A stretch of 64,000 nt of DNA, taken from NCBI GenBank assembly GCA_017656235.1, contig JACDOF010000003.1:1-64000 (forward strand). The letters are read 5' to 3'. Below are positions 51,118-60,081 of this stretch, in pieces. Origin of the DNA: Brevibacillus sp. (GTDB lineage Bacteria; Bacillota; Bacilli; Brevibacillales; Brevibacillaceae). The notes beneath the pieces were generated by a model. It ran no database searches. It worked only from the letters and a program-made list of their open reading frames with translations, and was not told the origin of the DNA. Each line of letters starts with the position of its first letter. Within the stretch, counting starts at the first letter, position 1. Both the position numbers and the translations under genes were made by a program.

Positions 51118-53088
51118 GTGTTTACACGACTAAGCACGAAGTTTATTCTCTATTTCTCGCTCATCATGCTGGCCGGACTTGCTGCTGTCTCCGGTTTCAG
51201 CTTATGGAACTCGACGGCGCTGCTGCGGGACAGTCTGCACACGGAGGCACAGCTTTTGACCACGTCTCTGGCCCGCAAGCTGGACCGTTTTTTTGAGCAG
51301 CAGATTGCGACCCTCACCTCGCTGGCCAAGGTGGCTGAGGAGTACGATCACGATGCGTCCCTGGCTTATCTGAAAGAGGTGCAGCAGAAATTTCCGCAGT
51401 TTGAAACGTTTTTCTTTTCGCACGACTTGAGCGGCAAGCATGTCGTCAACTACATGGGAGACGTAACCGACGTAAGCGACCGTGCCCACTTCGTCGAGGC
51501 GGGCAAAGGGGAGGGGAAAGTGATTGTCTCCGAACCGGTGGTCTCCAAGCGGACTGGCAACAACATTGTGACCATTATCGTCCCCCTGATGCGAGACGGC
51601 AAGCAGTTTGGCTACTTTGGCTCGACCATTCCGATCAACGAGATCCAAAGCTATGTGTCCGAAGAGAGTTTTGGCTTGACCGGATACGCATTTCTGGTCA
51701 GCAAACAGGGGATGATGGTCTGGCACCCGGACGAAACACTGACGATGCAAAAGAAGCTGGCGGATCTGGGAATACCGGATTTGGATCAGGCACTGGCAAA
51801 CGTGAGCAAGGGCCAGAGCGGAACCGTTCAGTACTGGTACGGGGGTGTACATAAATTTGCGGCCTATGCGCCGACCGCTGCCGGATGGGGCGTCTTCTCC
51901 ACGGCTCCCCTTGACGAGCTGTACCAGCCGGTTAACGACCTGGCGATCAGATTGCTCGCAATTGCTGTGATCGTCCTGCTGGTGGTAGTTGTTTTGACCT
52001 TGTTCTTCTCCAGGAGCTTCACCCGCCCCATCAACCGCTTGAATCAAGCCGTTACGGTCGTGGCCACCGGTGACTTGACGCAATCAGTCGAGATCAGGGG
52101 TAAAGACGAAGTGGCGCGATTGGCGGCCGACTTTAACCAGACCGTGAGCAACTTGAAACAACTGGTCAAGGGCGTTTCCAACACCACGGGACAGGTGTTC
52201 GCCTTTACCAAGGAACTGGCGGCCGGGATTGATTCGACAGCCAAGGCGGCCGAGACCATCAACAGCACAATCCAGCAGATGGCGGCAGGGGCCGACGTGC
52301 AGGTAAGAAGTGCCGAGGAGACCGCCAAAGCGATGGAGGAGATGGCCGTTGGCATTCAGCGAATCGCCGAGACATCGTCCACTGTCTCCAACGCCTCGCT
52401 GGAGGCGGCGCAAGAGGCACAGCAAGGAAATGCCTGGATCGACAAGGCCGTTGAGCAGATGAACAAGATCAACGGAGCTACGGACCGAGTGGCGGAAGCG
52501 ATTTATCGCTTGGGTGACCGCTCCCAGGCGATCGGTCAGATCCTGGAGACGATTTCCGGACTGGCCTCCCAAATCAACTTGTTGGCTCTCAACGCGGCAA
52601 TTGAAGCGGCACGCGCAGGTGAGCACGGCAGAGGGTTCGCTGTCGTCGCCGATGAGGTACGCAAGCTGGCTGAGCAGTCTGACGGTTCTGTGCGGCAGAT
52701 CGCACAGCTGATCGACGAGATTCGAAACGATATGCAGCATGCGGTAGGCGTAATGAGCGAGAGCGAACAAAACGTCAAGGAAGGCATCGCGCTGATCTGG
52801 GAACTGCGGCAAGGGTTTGCCAATATCCTTAAATCGGTGCAGTATGTGGCGGCCCAGATTGAAGAGGTTTCCGCTGCTTCCGAACAGATGTCTGCGGGAT
52901 CGGAGGAAGTCACTGCCTCGATGCAGGAGATGACCCGAATTGCCGTTAACTCCGCGGCCAACTCGCAGCAGGTGACAGAAGCGGCACAACAACAGTTGGC
53001 CGCCATAAAGCAGATTTCCGCTTCGATTCAGGCGTTGAGCAGCGTCGTCGAAGAATTGGAACAAGCCATTCACAAATTTAAAATGTAG
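51118..53088 (+). CDS. Methyl-accepting chemotaxis protein
   Basis: A 656-residue chemoreceptor. TM1 (about 9-30) is followed by an extracellular dCache-type sensor (about 35-275), TM2 (about 280-300, with [19 protein letters not shown]), HAMP (about 300-355) and the cytoplasmic signalling hairpin, whose tip reads [39 protein letters not shown] 51118 has GGAGGGG at 8 bp; TTG 51025 would put 31 polar residues before TM1. Control by the c-di-GMP riboswitch links receptor synthesis to the motile-sessile switch. The binding-protein-like gene 82 bp downstream may supply a ligand or partner. Confidence 0.95.
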   Translation: MFTRLSTKFILYFSLIMLAGLAAVSGFSLWNSTALLRDSLHTEAQLLTTSLARKLDRFFEQQIATLTSLAKVAEEYDHDASLAYLKEVQQKFPQFETFFFSHDLSGKHVVNYMGDVTDVSDRAHFVEAGKGEGKVIVSEPVVSKRTGNNIVTIIVPLMRDGKQFGYFGSTIPINEIQSYVSEESFGLTGYAFLVSKQGMMVWHPDETLTMQKKLADLGIPDLDQALANVSKGQSGTVQYWYGGVHKFAAYAPTAAGWGVFSTAPLDELYQPVNDLAIRLLAIAVIVLLVVVVLTLFFSRSFTRPINRLNQAVTVVATGDLTQSVEIRGKDEVARLAADFNQTVSNLKQLVKGVSNTTGQVFAFTKELAAGIDSTAKAAETINSTIQQMAAGADVQVRSAEETAKAMEEMAVGIQRIAETSSTVSNASLEAAQEAQQGNAWIDKAVEQMNKINGATDRVAEAIYRLGDRSQAIGQILETISGLASQINLLALNAAIEAARAGEHGRGFAVVADEVRKLAEQSDGSVRQIAQLIDEIRNDMQHAVGVMSESEQNVKEGIALIWELRQGFANILKSVQYVAAQIEEVSAASEQMSAGSEEVTASMQEMTRIAVNSAANSQQVTEAAQQQLAAIKQISASIQALSSVVEELEQAIHKFKM

Positions 53089-53110
53089 CTGCATTTTAAA
53101 ATGTAGCTGC
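53077..53110 (+). repeat. Tandem duplication across the chemoreceptor stop codon
   Basis: The 16-mer TTTAAAATGTAGCTGC occurs at 53077-53092 and again at 53095-53110, an 18-bp period. The first copy holds the TAG stop of the receptor gene. Confidence 0.9.
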
Positions 53111-53170
53111 CAATTACGCCGTTCCAAACCACTTTCATCATAATAAATGAACACGAAAGGACTGATCATC

Positions 53171-54070
53171 ATGAAAAAACGAAACAAAATCTTCGCTGCA
53201 GCCGCTTTGGCCATAGCATTGCTCACCGGCCATCTGCTCACCGGCCCTTCGACGGCGGTTGCCCAACCTGAAAAAAGCGGCGTCATGGTTCCGGTGGAGG
53301 CCGTCAGCAAGGCACTGGGGCAAACGGTCACCTGGGACCCCCAGACGAAACAAGTCAAGATCCAATCACGTCTTGACGCCATTTTGGAACGAGGCTATAT
53401 TCGGGTGGGCACAACAGGAGATTACAAGCCGTTTACCTACCTGAACCCGGAAACAAACGAATTCGAGGGGTACGATATCGATGCGGCCAAACTGCTTGGC
53501 CAACAATTGGGTGTAGAAGTGAGATTTGTGCAAACATCCTGGCCGACGCTCATGGACGATCTGTTGGCGGACAAGTTTGACATCGCCGTCGGCGGCATCA
53601 CCCGCAATGTGGAGCGGCAGAAGAAGGCCCACCTCTCCCAAGGATACATCCGGTTCGGGAAATCTCCGCTGATCCGTTTGGAAGACAAAGATCGCTTTAA
53701 AAGCCTGGCTGACATTGATCAACCGGACGTGAAAATCGGTGTCAATCCGGGAGGTACCAACGAGAAGTTTGTTCGCGCCAACATCAAGAACGCACAAGTC
53801 ATCGTGGTGGAAAACAACCTGGAGATTCCGAAAATGGTCGCAGAAGGAAAAGTTGATGTGATGATCACCGACAATATCGAGGCGATGCTGTATGCCAAAG
53901 AGGATAACCGTCTCTATGCTGCCCTGACCGACCAACCTTTCACGATTGACGAAAAGGGTTACCTGATGCACCGCGGCGACCTGATTTTCCAAAACTGGAT
54001 CGAGCTGTGGATGGATGAGATGAAGCTAAAAGGCCAGTTTGACAACCTTCATAAAAAATGGATAGAATAA
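53171..54070 (+). CDS. Exported cyclohexadienyl dehydratase-like solute-binding protein
   Basis: A 299-residue exported protein. After a signal peptide (cleavage after about AVAQ, residue 33) comes a short module, MVPVEAVSKALGQTVTWDPQTK-like, resembling a single copper-amine-oxidase-N repeat. Then follows an SBP_bac_3 fold (about 65-299) very close to PheC-type cyclohexadienyl/arogenate dehydratases: RVGTTGDYKPF, GYDIDAAKLL, TSWPTLMDDLLADKFDIAVGGI and VNPGGTNEKF. It could be an amino-acid-binding protein or a dehydratase. ATG 53171 has AAAGGA 9 bp upstream; ATG 53147 has none. No ABC permease is adjacent, so a role with the preceding chemoreceptor is possible. Confidence 0.82.
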   Translation: MKKRNKIFAAAALAIALLTGHLLTGPSTAVAQPEKSGVMVPVEAVSKALGQTVTWDPQTKQVKIQSRLDAILERGYIRVGTTGDYKPFTYLNPETNEFEGYDIDAAKLLGQQLGVEVRFVQTSWPTLMDDLLADKFDIAVGGITRNVERQKKAHLSQGYIRFGKSPLIRLEDKDRFKSLADIDQPDVKIGVNPGGTNEKFVRANIKNAQVIVVENNLEIPKMVAEGKVDVMITDNIEAMLYAKEDNRLYAALTDQPFTIDEKGYLMHRGDLIFQNWIELWMDEMKLKGQFDNLHKKWIE

Positions 54071-54078
54071 TGAGCGGC

Positions 54079-54111
54079 AAGCCTGGTATCATACCGGGCT
54101 TCTGCTTTGTT
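54079..54111 (+). terminator. Terminator after the dehydratase-like gene
   Basis: AAGCCTGGTAT and ATACCGGGCTT, separated by one C, then CTGCTTTGTTT. The tight apex would open a few pairs. Confidence 0.65.
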
Positions 54112-54168
54112 TAACTCCTGCTTGGGCCAAAATAAGTTGAAGTTATTGCGTGGAGATGAGGTGAGCGT

Positions 54169-55467
54169 TTGAATCAGTTCTTTAAGCTGCAGGAGAGAGG
54201 GACAACAGCAGGCACAGAGGTGCTGGCCGGCCTTACTACCTTTCTCACAATGGTTTATATCGTCATCGTCAATCCGGCTATCTTGAGTGATGCCGGAATG
54301 AATTTTCAGGCTGTGTTTATCGCCACGATTCTAACCAGCATTGTTGCCACGCTGCTGATGGGCATCTTTGCCAACTATCCGATTGCCATTGCTCCGGGGA
54401 TGGGAATGAACGCCTACTTTGCCTACAGTATCGTGGCGGGCGGCGGGATTTCCTGGCAGACGGCACTGGGCGCTGTTTTTTTCGCCGGGGTACTCTTTAC
54501 CATCCTGTCGCTCACCGGTTTCCGGAGTTTGCTGATTGACGTGATACCAGCCAATCTGAAACATGCGATTACGGCCGGAATTGGTCTGTTTATTTCCTTT
54601 ATCGGGCTGCAAAACGCCCGGATCATCGTGGATGATCCGGTGACCCTGGTCACGATCGGCGATTTGGGCGAACCGATGACCCTCTTGTCGGTGATCGGAA
54701 TTTCCGTGTCGCTGCTGCTGCTTGCCTACCAGGTAAAAGGATCCCTGTTTGTCGGAATGATCATCACCTCTTGTTTGGCCTGGATGTTCGGGTTGTTGGA
54801 AGCGCCTGCGCAAATCTTTTCCTGGCCAACCGGCCTGGAAAAGACCGCCTTTCAGATGGAGCTCGCCGGGGTGATTGAACAAGGTCTTTATGCCGTTGTT
54901 TTTACCTTTTTCCTGATTACGCTGTTTGATACGACGGGTACGATGCTGGGAGTGGCCGGACAGGCTGGATTGTTGGAAAACAACAGCTTTCCGCGTGCCA
55001 AACCGGCGCTGTTGGCTGATTCCATCGGCACCACCCTGGGGGCGGCACTGGGAACCAGCCCGACCTCGGCCTACATTGAATCCAGTGCCGGTGTAGCCGT
55101 TGGCGGCCGGACCGGACTTACCGCGGTTGTGGTCAGCCTGCTGCTTGCGCTGACGCTGTTTTTTGCCCCTGTCGCCCAGCTCTTGGCCAGCATCCCGGCC
55201 ATAACGGCTCCTGCCTTGATCATCGTGGGATTCTTCATGATGAATGTGCTGCGCAGCATAGAGTGGAAAGACTTTGAAGAGGCATTTCCCGCGTTTCTGA
55301 TCGTGGTGACCATGCCGCTTACATACAGTATCGCTACCGGCATCGGGCTTGGATTCATCGTTTATCCGGCGCTGAAACTGCTGCGCGGGAAAGGAAAAGA
55401 CGTCCATCCGATCATGTACCTGTTCGCCGTATTGTTCTTTCTTCAGATCGGCTTCTTTGACCACTAG
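54169..55467 (+). CDS. AzgA-type guanine/hypoxanthine permease
   Basis: A 432-residue NCS2-related permease of the AzgA/PbuG group. GTTAGTEVLAGLTTFLTMVYIVIVNPAIL at the N-terminus, APGMGMNAYFAYSIV, and TLFDTTGTMLGVAGQAGLL with GTSPTSAYIESSAGVAVGGRTGLTAVV are diagnostic. It imports a purine base with protons. TTG 54169 is 6 bp from GAGGTGA. The gene stands alone and ends in a bidirectional hairpin. Confidence 0.95.
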   Translation: MNQFFKLQERGTTAGTEVLAGLTTFLTMVYIVIVNPAILSDAGMNFQAVFIATILTSIVATLLMGIFANYPIAIAPGMGMNAYFAYSIVAGGGISWQTALGAVFFAGVLFTILSLTGFRSLLIDVIPANLKHAITAGIGLFISFIGLQNARIIVDDPVTLVTIGDLGEPMTLLSVIGISVSLLLLAYQVKGSLFVGMIITSCLAWMFGLLEAPAQIFSWPTGLEKTAFQMELAGVIEQGLYAVVFTFFLITLFDTTGTMLGVAGQAGLLENNSFPRAKPALLADSIGTTLGAALGTSPTSAYIESSAGVAVGGRTGLTAVVVSLLLALTLFFAPVAQLLASIPAITAPALIIVGFFMMNVLRSIEWKDFEEAFPAFLIVVTMPLTYSIATGIGLGFIVYPALKLLRGKGKDVHPIMYLFAVLFFLQIGFFDH

Positions 55468-55471
55468 ACAG

Positions 55472-55513
55472 AAGAGCCACTCTCGAGCCACTCTCTCAGA
55501 GTGGCTCTTCTTC
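55472..55513. terminator. Bidirectional terminator between the convergent genes
   Basis: GAAGAGCCACTC pairs with GAGTGGCTCTTC around a loop that repeats GAGCCACTCTC; T-rich on the plus side. The end of the minus-strand gene (stop at 55496) lies within it. Confidence 0.8.
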
Positions 55514-55792
55514 GTGCTCCGGATCACTGTGCGTGGGATGAGAGGACGGTTCTTTACGGGTCAGCCCTTCGTGCATGTTGCGAGTCTCATAGGTAAAGCG
55601 GGTGCTGGTGGAGTGCTGCCCCTCTTCCCAGCCGGTTGCTTTGCCCAGCCGAGCCTCATCAGTGGCTGCGCCATACGGGCCTTCCGGAAACTCTTCCTGC
55701 AGAATCTCGTTGCGTTGGGATTGCACGGTCTCCAATTCATGGTAGTCCGGATGATCGTACTTTTCATAGGTGGGTTTCGGCTTTTTGCCCAT
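55496..55792 (-). CDS. Small acidic protein, possibly DUF3905
   Basis: A 98-residue, highly polar protein without membrane helix or signal peptide. It contains HPDYHELETVQSQRNEIL, FPEGPYGAA and RFTYETRNMHEGL, which recall the DUF3905 proteins of spore-forming Bacillales; I give that name with caution. ATG 55792 follows AAAAAAGGAG with good spacing. Its function is unknown. Confidence 0.72.
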   Translation of the reverse strand: MGKKPKPTYEKYDHPDYHELETVQSQRNEILQEEFPEGPYGAATDEARLGKATGWEEGQHSTSTRFTYETRNMHEGLTRKEPSSHPTHSDPEHEEEPL

Positions 55793-56122
55793 TGTGTCAA
55801 CTCCTTTTTTCTTATGTTTGCCGTCGTCGCATCAACTGTTAGTGTTTGTCATTGGTGCAGTTTTTACCCCCGCTTGTCTGACATGATTCGCATGTTGGTT
55901 TCCCCAAATGAAAGTACTCAGAAAGAAAGGCGCATCCTTGTCTCGATTGTATCAGGCTACTTCTGCCAGTTGAGCAAAGCGGTTTTTCAACAACAGAAAA
56001 ATTGGACAGACACAGGTGGCAAGATGTACCTTTCAGATTGTGGTTGTCCGGCATAAACCAATAGAAAGCGTACTGCCATGATAGAACGTGCGCTGATGCG
56101 ACCAGTGGAAAGGATGAGATTG
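55793..56122. other. Intergenic gap without recognised gene
   Basis: About 330 bp between the divergent small acidic protein and glycosyltransferase genes. I see the ribosome binding sites of both neighbours but no convincing additional gene, RNA or repeat. Confidence 0.6.
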
Positions 56123-57340
56123 ATGAGAATCTTGCTGGTCTCCTACTGGTGCTTTCCCAATATTGGGGGAGTCTCGTCCTACGTGCTGGCCCTGAAGCGC
56201 GGGCTGGAGCAGCGGGGACACCAAGTGGAAGTGTTGGCCCGCGACAAGGACGACTCCCATTACTATCTCATGAACAGCGGCCGTTCTATAGAGAAAAGCA
56301 AAATCAAAAATCCGATTTTGGCTAAACTGAGTGCTTATTACAGAAACCGTGTGCCGGCCGTCGACAATATGGTGTTGTGGATTGAAGCAGAGCGCTACAG
56401 TTTTGAGGCGGCTGCCGCCTATTTTGGACTGGAATCATACGACTTGATCAATACCCAAGAGGTCATTTCAACCGTGGGACTGAACCGCATCAAACCCAAA
56501 CAGATTCCGCTTGTTGCCACACTGCACGGCGTCCTCTCCACCGAATGGCGGCTGCGCGGCGAGATTGATGCCGCTTCGCGCTTCTGGAAGATCGCGCACA
56601 TGCAGGATGTGCAAGGGGCTGCGACAGGAGAGATAACGATCGTGCCTTCTCACTGGCTGAAACATATGTATGTGCAATCCTTTCACATTCCGGTTCAACA
56701 GTTGCAGGTTGTTCCCTATGGGATCGACATCGCTGCATTCCGCAAACGGATGAAAGAACGCTCCACGATCCCCAAGCCATCTGGCAAAAAAGTGCTCGTT
56801 TGTCCAGCCCGCCTCGACCGGGAGAAAGGGCACGAACATTTGCTGCATGCGCTGGCCAGGTTGAAACAGGTGCGAAAGGACTGGGTTTGCTGGATCATCG
56901 GTGACGGTGATCTGAAACAAGAGTTGACAAACAAGTGCAGACAACTGGGCCTTTCCGCTTACGTTACGTTTCTTGGACACCGTGATGACGTGCCGGTCCT
57001 GCTGAAGCAGGCGGACCTGTTTGTGCTGCCGAGCATTCACGACAACCTGCCCTATGCCGTGATGGAAGCACAGATTGCCGGTAAACCGGTCATCGCCACC
57101 GACGCAGGCGGGATTCCCGAAATGGTGCTGCACGGGGAGACGGGATTGCTCTCTCCGGCTGGGGAGATTGAACCGCTCTACCGCAACCTGCTTTCCGTGG
57201 TGGCCGACGGCAGGCTGCGGCAGCATCTCGGCAGGAGAGCGCAGGACTGGGGAATGATGCAGTGGTCGCTGGAGGCGATGACTGACCGCATGCTGGACGT
57301 GTATCAGGCCGCCATTGAAAAGTGCAAGGGGGGAGAGTAA
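56123..57340 (+). CDS. GT4 glycosyltransferase, first of a tandem pair
   Basis: A 405-residue GT-B enzyme. The N-terminal acceptor domain begins MRILLVSYWCFPNIGGVSSYV; the C-terminal donor domain starts near VLVCPARLDREKGHEHLLHAL and contains IIGDGDLKQEL, VLLKQADLFVLPS and PYAVMEAQIAGKPVIATDAGGIPEMV. In the EX7E motif the first Glu position lies in HDNLPYAVMEA and appears to be His or Asp. ATG 56123 has AAAGGA about 9 bp upstream; the earlier ATG 56078 has none. The stop overlaps nothing but is immediately followed by a paralogue. Donor and acceptor unknown; a cell-envelope glycan or glycolipid is likely. Confidence 0.9.
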   Translation: MRILLVSYWCFPNIGGVSSYVLALKRGLEQRGHQVEVLARDKDDSHYYLMNSGRSIEKSKIKNPILAKLSAYYRNRVPAVDNMVLWIEAERYSFEAAAAYFGLESYDLINTQEVISTVGLNRIKPKQIPLVATLHGVLSTEWRLRGEIDAASRFWKIAHMQDVQGAATGEITIVPSHWLKHMYVQSFHIPVQQLQVVPYGIDIAAFRKRMKERSTIPKPSGKKVLVCPARLDREKGHEHLLHALARLKQVRKDWVCWIIGDGDLKQELTNKCRQLGLSAYVTFLGHRDDVPVLLKQADLFVLPSIHDNLPYAVMEAQIAGKPVIATDAGGIPEMVLHGETGLLSPAGEIEPLYRNLLSVVADGRLRQHLGRRAQDWGMMQWSLEAMTDRMLDVYQAAIEKCKGGE

Positions 57341-58732
57341 ATGCGGATTCTGCTAGCGACCTACTGGGGTCTTCCGCATGTAGGTGGTGTTTGGGCGTAT
57401 GTGGAAGCCTTGCGCCGCAGTCTGGAGAAGCAGGGACATCAGGTTGACATCTTTGCCAGTCACGCCTCCCAACAAAGCTATTACCTGCTAAATACCGCCC
57501 AAACCGTTGACAAGCAGCCGATCGTTGATCTGGTTTCCCCGCTGATCAGGCAGTATTACCGGGGACATGCTCCCGCACTGTCGGCCATTCTCGCCCAGCA
57601 CGAGATTGAGCGAAGCTGTTTTGAAGTGGCGGCGATGTGTTTCGACCTGGACCGGTATGACTTGATCCATACCCAGGATGTCATCTCAACCAGGGCACTC
57701 TGGCGGGTGAAACCAGAGGGTGTACCGCTGGTTGCAACCATTCACGGCTGTCTGGCTGAAGAATACCTCACTCATCTGGATACTGTCGAACCGCCTGATA
57801 CCCCTCCCTGGCATCAAGTCTGGCTTCGTGAACATTATGGTGCGTGCTCCAGTGATCACACCATCGTTCCCACCAACTGGCTGCGTCAGACTCTCTCCAG
57901 CCAATACAGCGTTCCAGCAGAACATCTGAGCGTTGTTCCCTATGGGATGGAAGTTGAACGGTTTGAACAAAAGATGCGGGAAGCAAGTGATGTAACCCGC
58001 CCGGAAGACAAGCATGTCATGATTTGTCCTGCCCGGCTGGTAAAAGTGAAAGGACACCCGGATCTGTTGGAGGCACTGTTTTTATTGAAACAACAAAGGC
58101 AGGACTGGGTGTGCTGGATTGTGGGGGACGGTGACCGGCGTCAGGATCTGGAAAAGTTGGTACAAAGGCTTCAGTTGGAGCAGGAGGTACTGTTTTTGGG
58201 CAATCGCGATGATGTCCCCGCTCTGCTCAAACAGGCCGATCTCTTCGTCCTGCCAAGCAGGACAGACACCCTCCCGTACGCCGTGATGGAAGCGCAGTTG
58301 GCGCAAGTTCCCGTGGTGGTCTCCGATTCGGGAGGACTGCCGGAGATGGTCACTCACGAACAAACGGGTTTACTGTATCCGGTGGGACAAAGCAGTACCT
58401 TGTGTGCTTGTCTGCAGCGGTTGATTGAAAACCGCCGGCTTCGGGGAGAATTGGCAGAGCGCGGCTATCAATGGGCCCTTAAGCAATGGTCCCTCGATAC
58501 CATGGTAAATCGAATTTGCACCGTCTATGCGAACGTCCTAAACAGGGGACAGTACTCGCCGCAAACGGGTGAATCGTCCCCCGGGGATCTGCCCCCCGTT
58601 CCTCTGCCTGCTATGACGACAAGTGCTGCCAGTATTCAGGTTCCACCGGGATATTCGCTGGTCGATCGACCCTTTTTTGCAGCATGGAGAAGGAGGTGGA
58701 GAAAACAGGATGGATCGCCCGGAGAAAGCTAA
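57341..58732 (+). CDS. GT4 glycosyltransferase, second of a tandem pair
   Basis: A 463-residue GT-B paralogue of the preceding protein, beginning MRILLATYWGLPHVGGVWAYVEALRR and carrying ICPARLVKVKGHPDLLEAL, IVGDGDRRQDLEKL, LLKQADLFVLPS and PYAVMEAQLAQVPVVVSDSGGLPEMV. It starts on the base after the previous stop, so the two are cotranslated. A C-terminal tail of about 60 residues, rich in Pro and Ser, is not found in the first enzyme. A small gene overlaps its 3' end. Confidence 0.9.
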   Translation: MRILLATYWGLPHVGGVWAYVEALRRSLEKQGHQVDIFASHASQQSYYLLNTAQTVDKQPIVDLVSPLIRQYYRGHAPALSAILAQHEIERSCFEVAAMCFDLDRYDLIHTQDVISTRALWRVKPEGVPLVATIHGCLAEEYLTHLDTVEPPDTPPWHQVWLREHYGACSSDHTIVPTNWLRQTLSSQYSVPAEHLSVVPYGMEVERFEQKMREASDVTRPEDKHVMICPARLVKVKGHPDLLEALFLLKQQRQDWVCWIVGDGDRRQDLEKLVQRLQLEQEVLFLGNRDDVPALLKQADLFVLPSRTDTLPYAVMEAQLAQVPVVVSDSGGLPEMVTHEQTGLLYPVGQSSTLCACLQRLIENRRLRGELAERGYQWALKQWSLDTMVNRICTVYANVLNRGQYSPQTGESSPGDLPPVPLPAMTTSAASIQVPPGYSLVDRPFFAAWRRRWRKQDGSPGES

Positions 58733-58910
58733 ATGGATGCGGCAGTCGGAGCCTTCGCGCAGCTTTGATTCGCTTTTTCTTGATCGTTCTGAGGTGTCCG
58801 GAATCGTGGTTGATCTCGCCATCTGGAGGACCATTTGCCAATCCGTACCCAAAACGTATACGATTCCTGATCCATTGTTTGTCAAGGTGCTGTTGGAAAC
58901 CGATGAGTAA
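58710..58910 (+). CDS. Small hypothetical protein, 66 residues
   Basis: ATG 58710 stands 10 bp after AAGGAGGTGG, a perfect Shine-Dalgarno sequence located inside the end of the glycosyltransferase gene, which it overlaps by 23 bp. The product is charged at the N-terminus (MDRPEKAKWMRQSEPSRS) with a mixed hydrophobic middle and ends LFVKVLLETDE. No family recognised. It may be the third cistron of the glycosyltransferase operon. Confidence 0.6.
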   Translation: MDRPEKAKWMRQSEPSRSFDSLFLDRSEVSGIVVDLAIWRTICQSVPKTYTIPDPLFVKVLLETDE

Positions 58911-59011
58911 TGGATAAGGGCCTGTTCGGATGCCATATTTCGTGACGGTACCTGCAGTTACAGTATTCAAAACGTGAGCGGGTTGCCGCAAGGATGTGTG
59001 GATAAACTGAC

Positions 59012-59045
59012 AAAAGGGGCGCATTCCCGCCCCTGTTTATTCTTT
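59012..59045 (+). terminator. Terminator of the glycosyltransferase operon
   Basis: GGGGCG (59016-59021) pairs with CGCCCC (59028-59033), preceded by AAAA and followed by TGTTTATTCTTTT. Confidence 0.8.
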
Positions 59046-59324
59046 TCTTCACTTCGGCGCCCTGCCGATTCCGGCCAACATGCGGGGAGGGGTAATCATT
59101 TCGAATCGGTTGTGCTGAGTACGTAAGATAACGTTCTTTCGTCTTGTATCTATACTGTATACCCTACATATGTATATTCTACATGGGTCAATGTCACGGA
59201 GTAGCGATTAAGACGCATAGGAAACGTGAGCTCAGCCATCACCTCTCGGTAATGAGCTTCGACAGCAGCAAACGGTACGCCTTTCGTACGAGTCCGATTG
59301 GGCTGTCACCGCCGGGATATAATT

Positions 59325-59545
59325 GCCCCAAGTTCGTCGGAATGAAAATGACCCACCCTTAGCGAACATATCCCCTTCGAAAATAGTCCGCCAAGACAAC
59401 TTCGGAGGGAGACAAATACTAAGTAGTGGGATCGTGATATCGTTACCTACCATGAGGGCAGAAGGCAAGCGTATTCGTAAAATTGACCGTCTGACGGGGC
59501 ATTCTCGAAATACCGTTCGCCGATATCTCCGGGGTGAATTCACCC
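59325..59545 (+). pseudogene. IS21-family remnant (left end and IstA N-terminus)
   Basis: A GAAAATGACCCACCC word at 59343-59357 resembles the left-end repeats of IS21-type elements. At 59452-59540 the frame reads MRAEGKRIRKIDRLTGHSRN and then TVRRYLRGEF, the N-terminal helix-turn-helix of IstA transposases (HAEGKGIRAIARETGHSRNT-like). Nothing further of istA or istB follows, so this is only a fragment. It marks the left part of an AT-richer island. Confidence 0.6.
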
Positions 59546-59727
59546 CCATCTTCCGTAATTTCCACATACATCATCTGTGTATGTCGGCTTATTTGAGGGG
59601 AGATTAAACCGCTGACATTTGGAGTTTTTATACTTTTTACTATAGTTATTGACTTTTCGTTGGAACAAGCCTACAATATTTTAAAGGAATAAAAAACCAT
59701 AAAATACATATATTAGGATGTGTATTT

Positions 59728-59937
59728 ATGAGTCAGTTTCCAGAATTGGGTGTTGGTATATTGATTCATAATTCAGAGCGCTACATGAATTAAATAGATC
59801 GTATCATGGGACAGTACGAAGAGGAACCAAGCTTACTAAATTATCTTAAAGAGTATCTAGGAAAGCCTATGTTAATGCATACAATTGCCTTCTCGTTTGG
59901 GACGGATACGGAAATCCATAAACCTACTTTGAATTAA
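59728..59937 (+). pseudogene. Small gene interrupted by an in-frame stop
   Basis: From ATG 59728 (AGGA 9 bp upstream) the frame reads 21 codons, MSQFPELGVGILIHNSERYM and N, then TAA at 59791-59793. It continues in the same frame for 47 codons, including IDRIMGQYEEEPSLLNYLKE and FSFGTDTEIHKP, to TAA at 59935. Codon use and protein-like composition are the same on both sides. I do not recognise the family; the gene may belong with the MFS gene 145 bp downstream. Confidence 0.5.
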
Positions 59938-60081
59938 GATAAAAGATAGATTTACTCGTTGTGCTGGGCTGTACCTATAAGCTAAGACCACCTTTGCGAA
60001 CAATTGGAGCGTTGTAGGAGAAACACGAGGAAAACAAGTTTGGTTCGAACTTCTAAATAATTGATGGAATGAGATGTTGGT

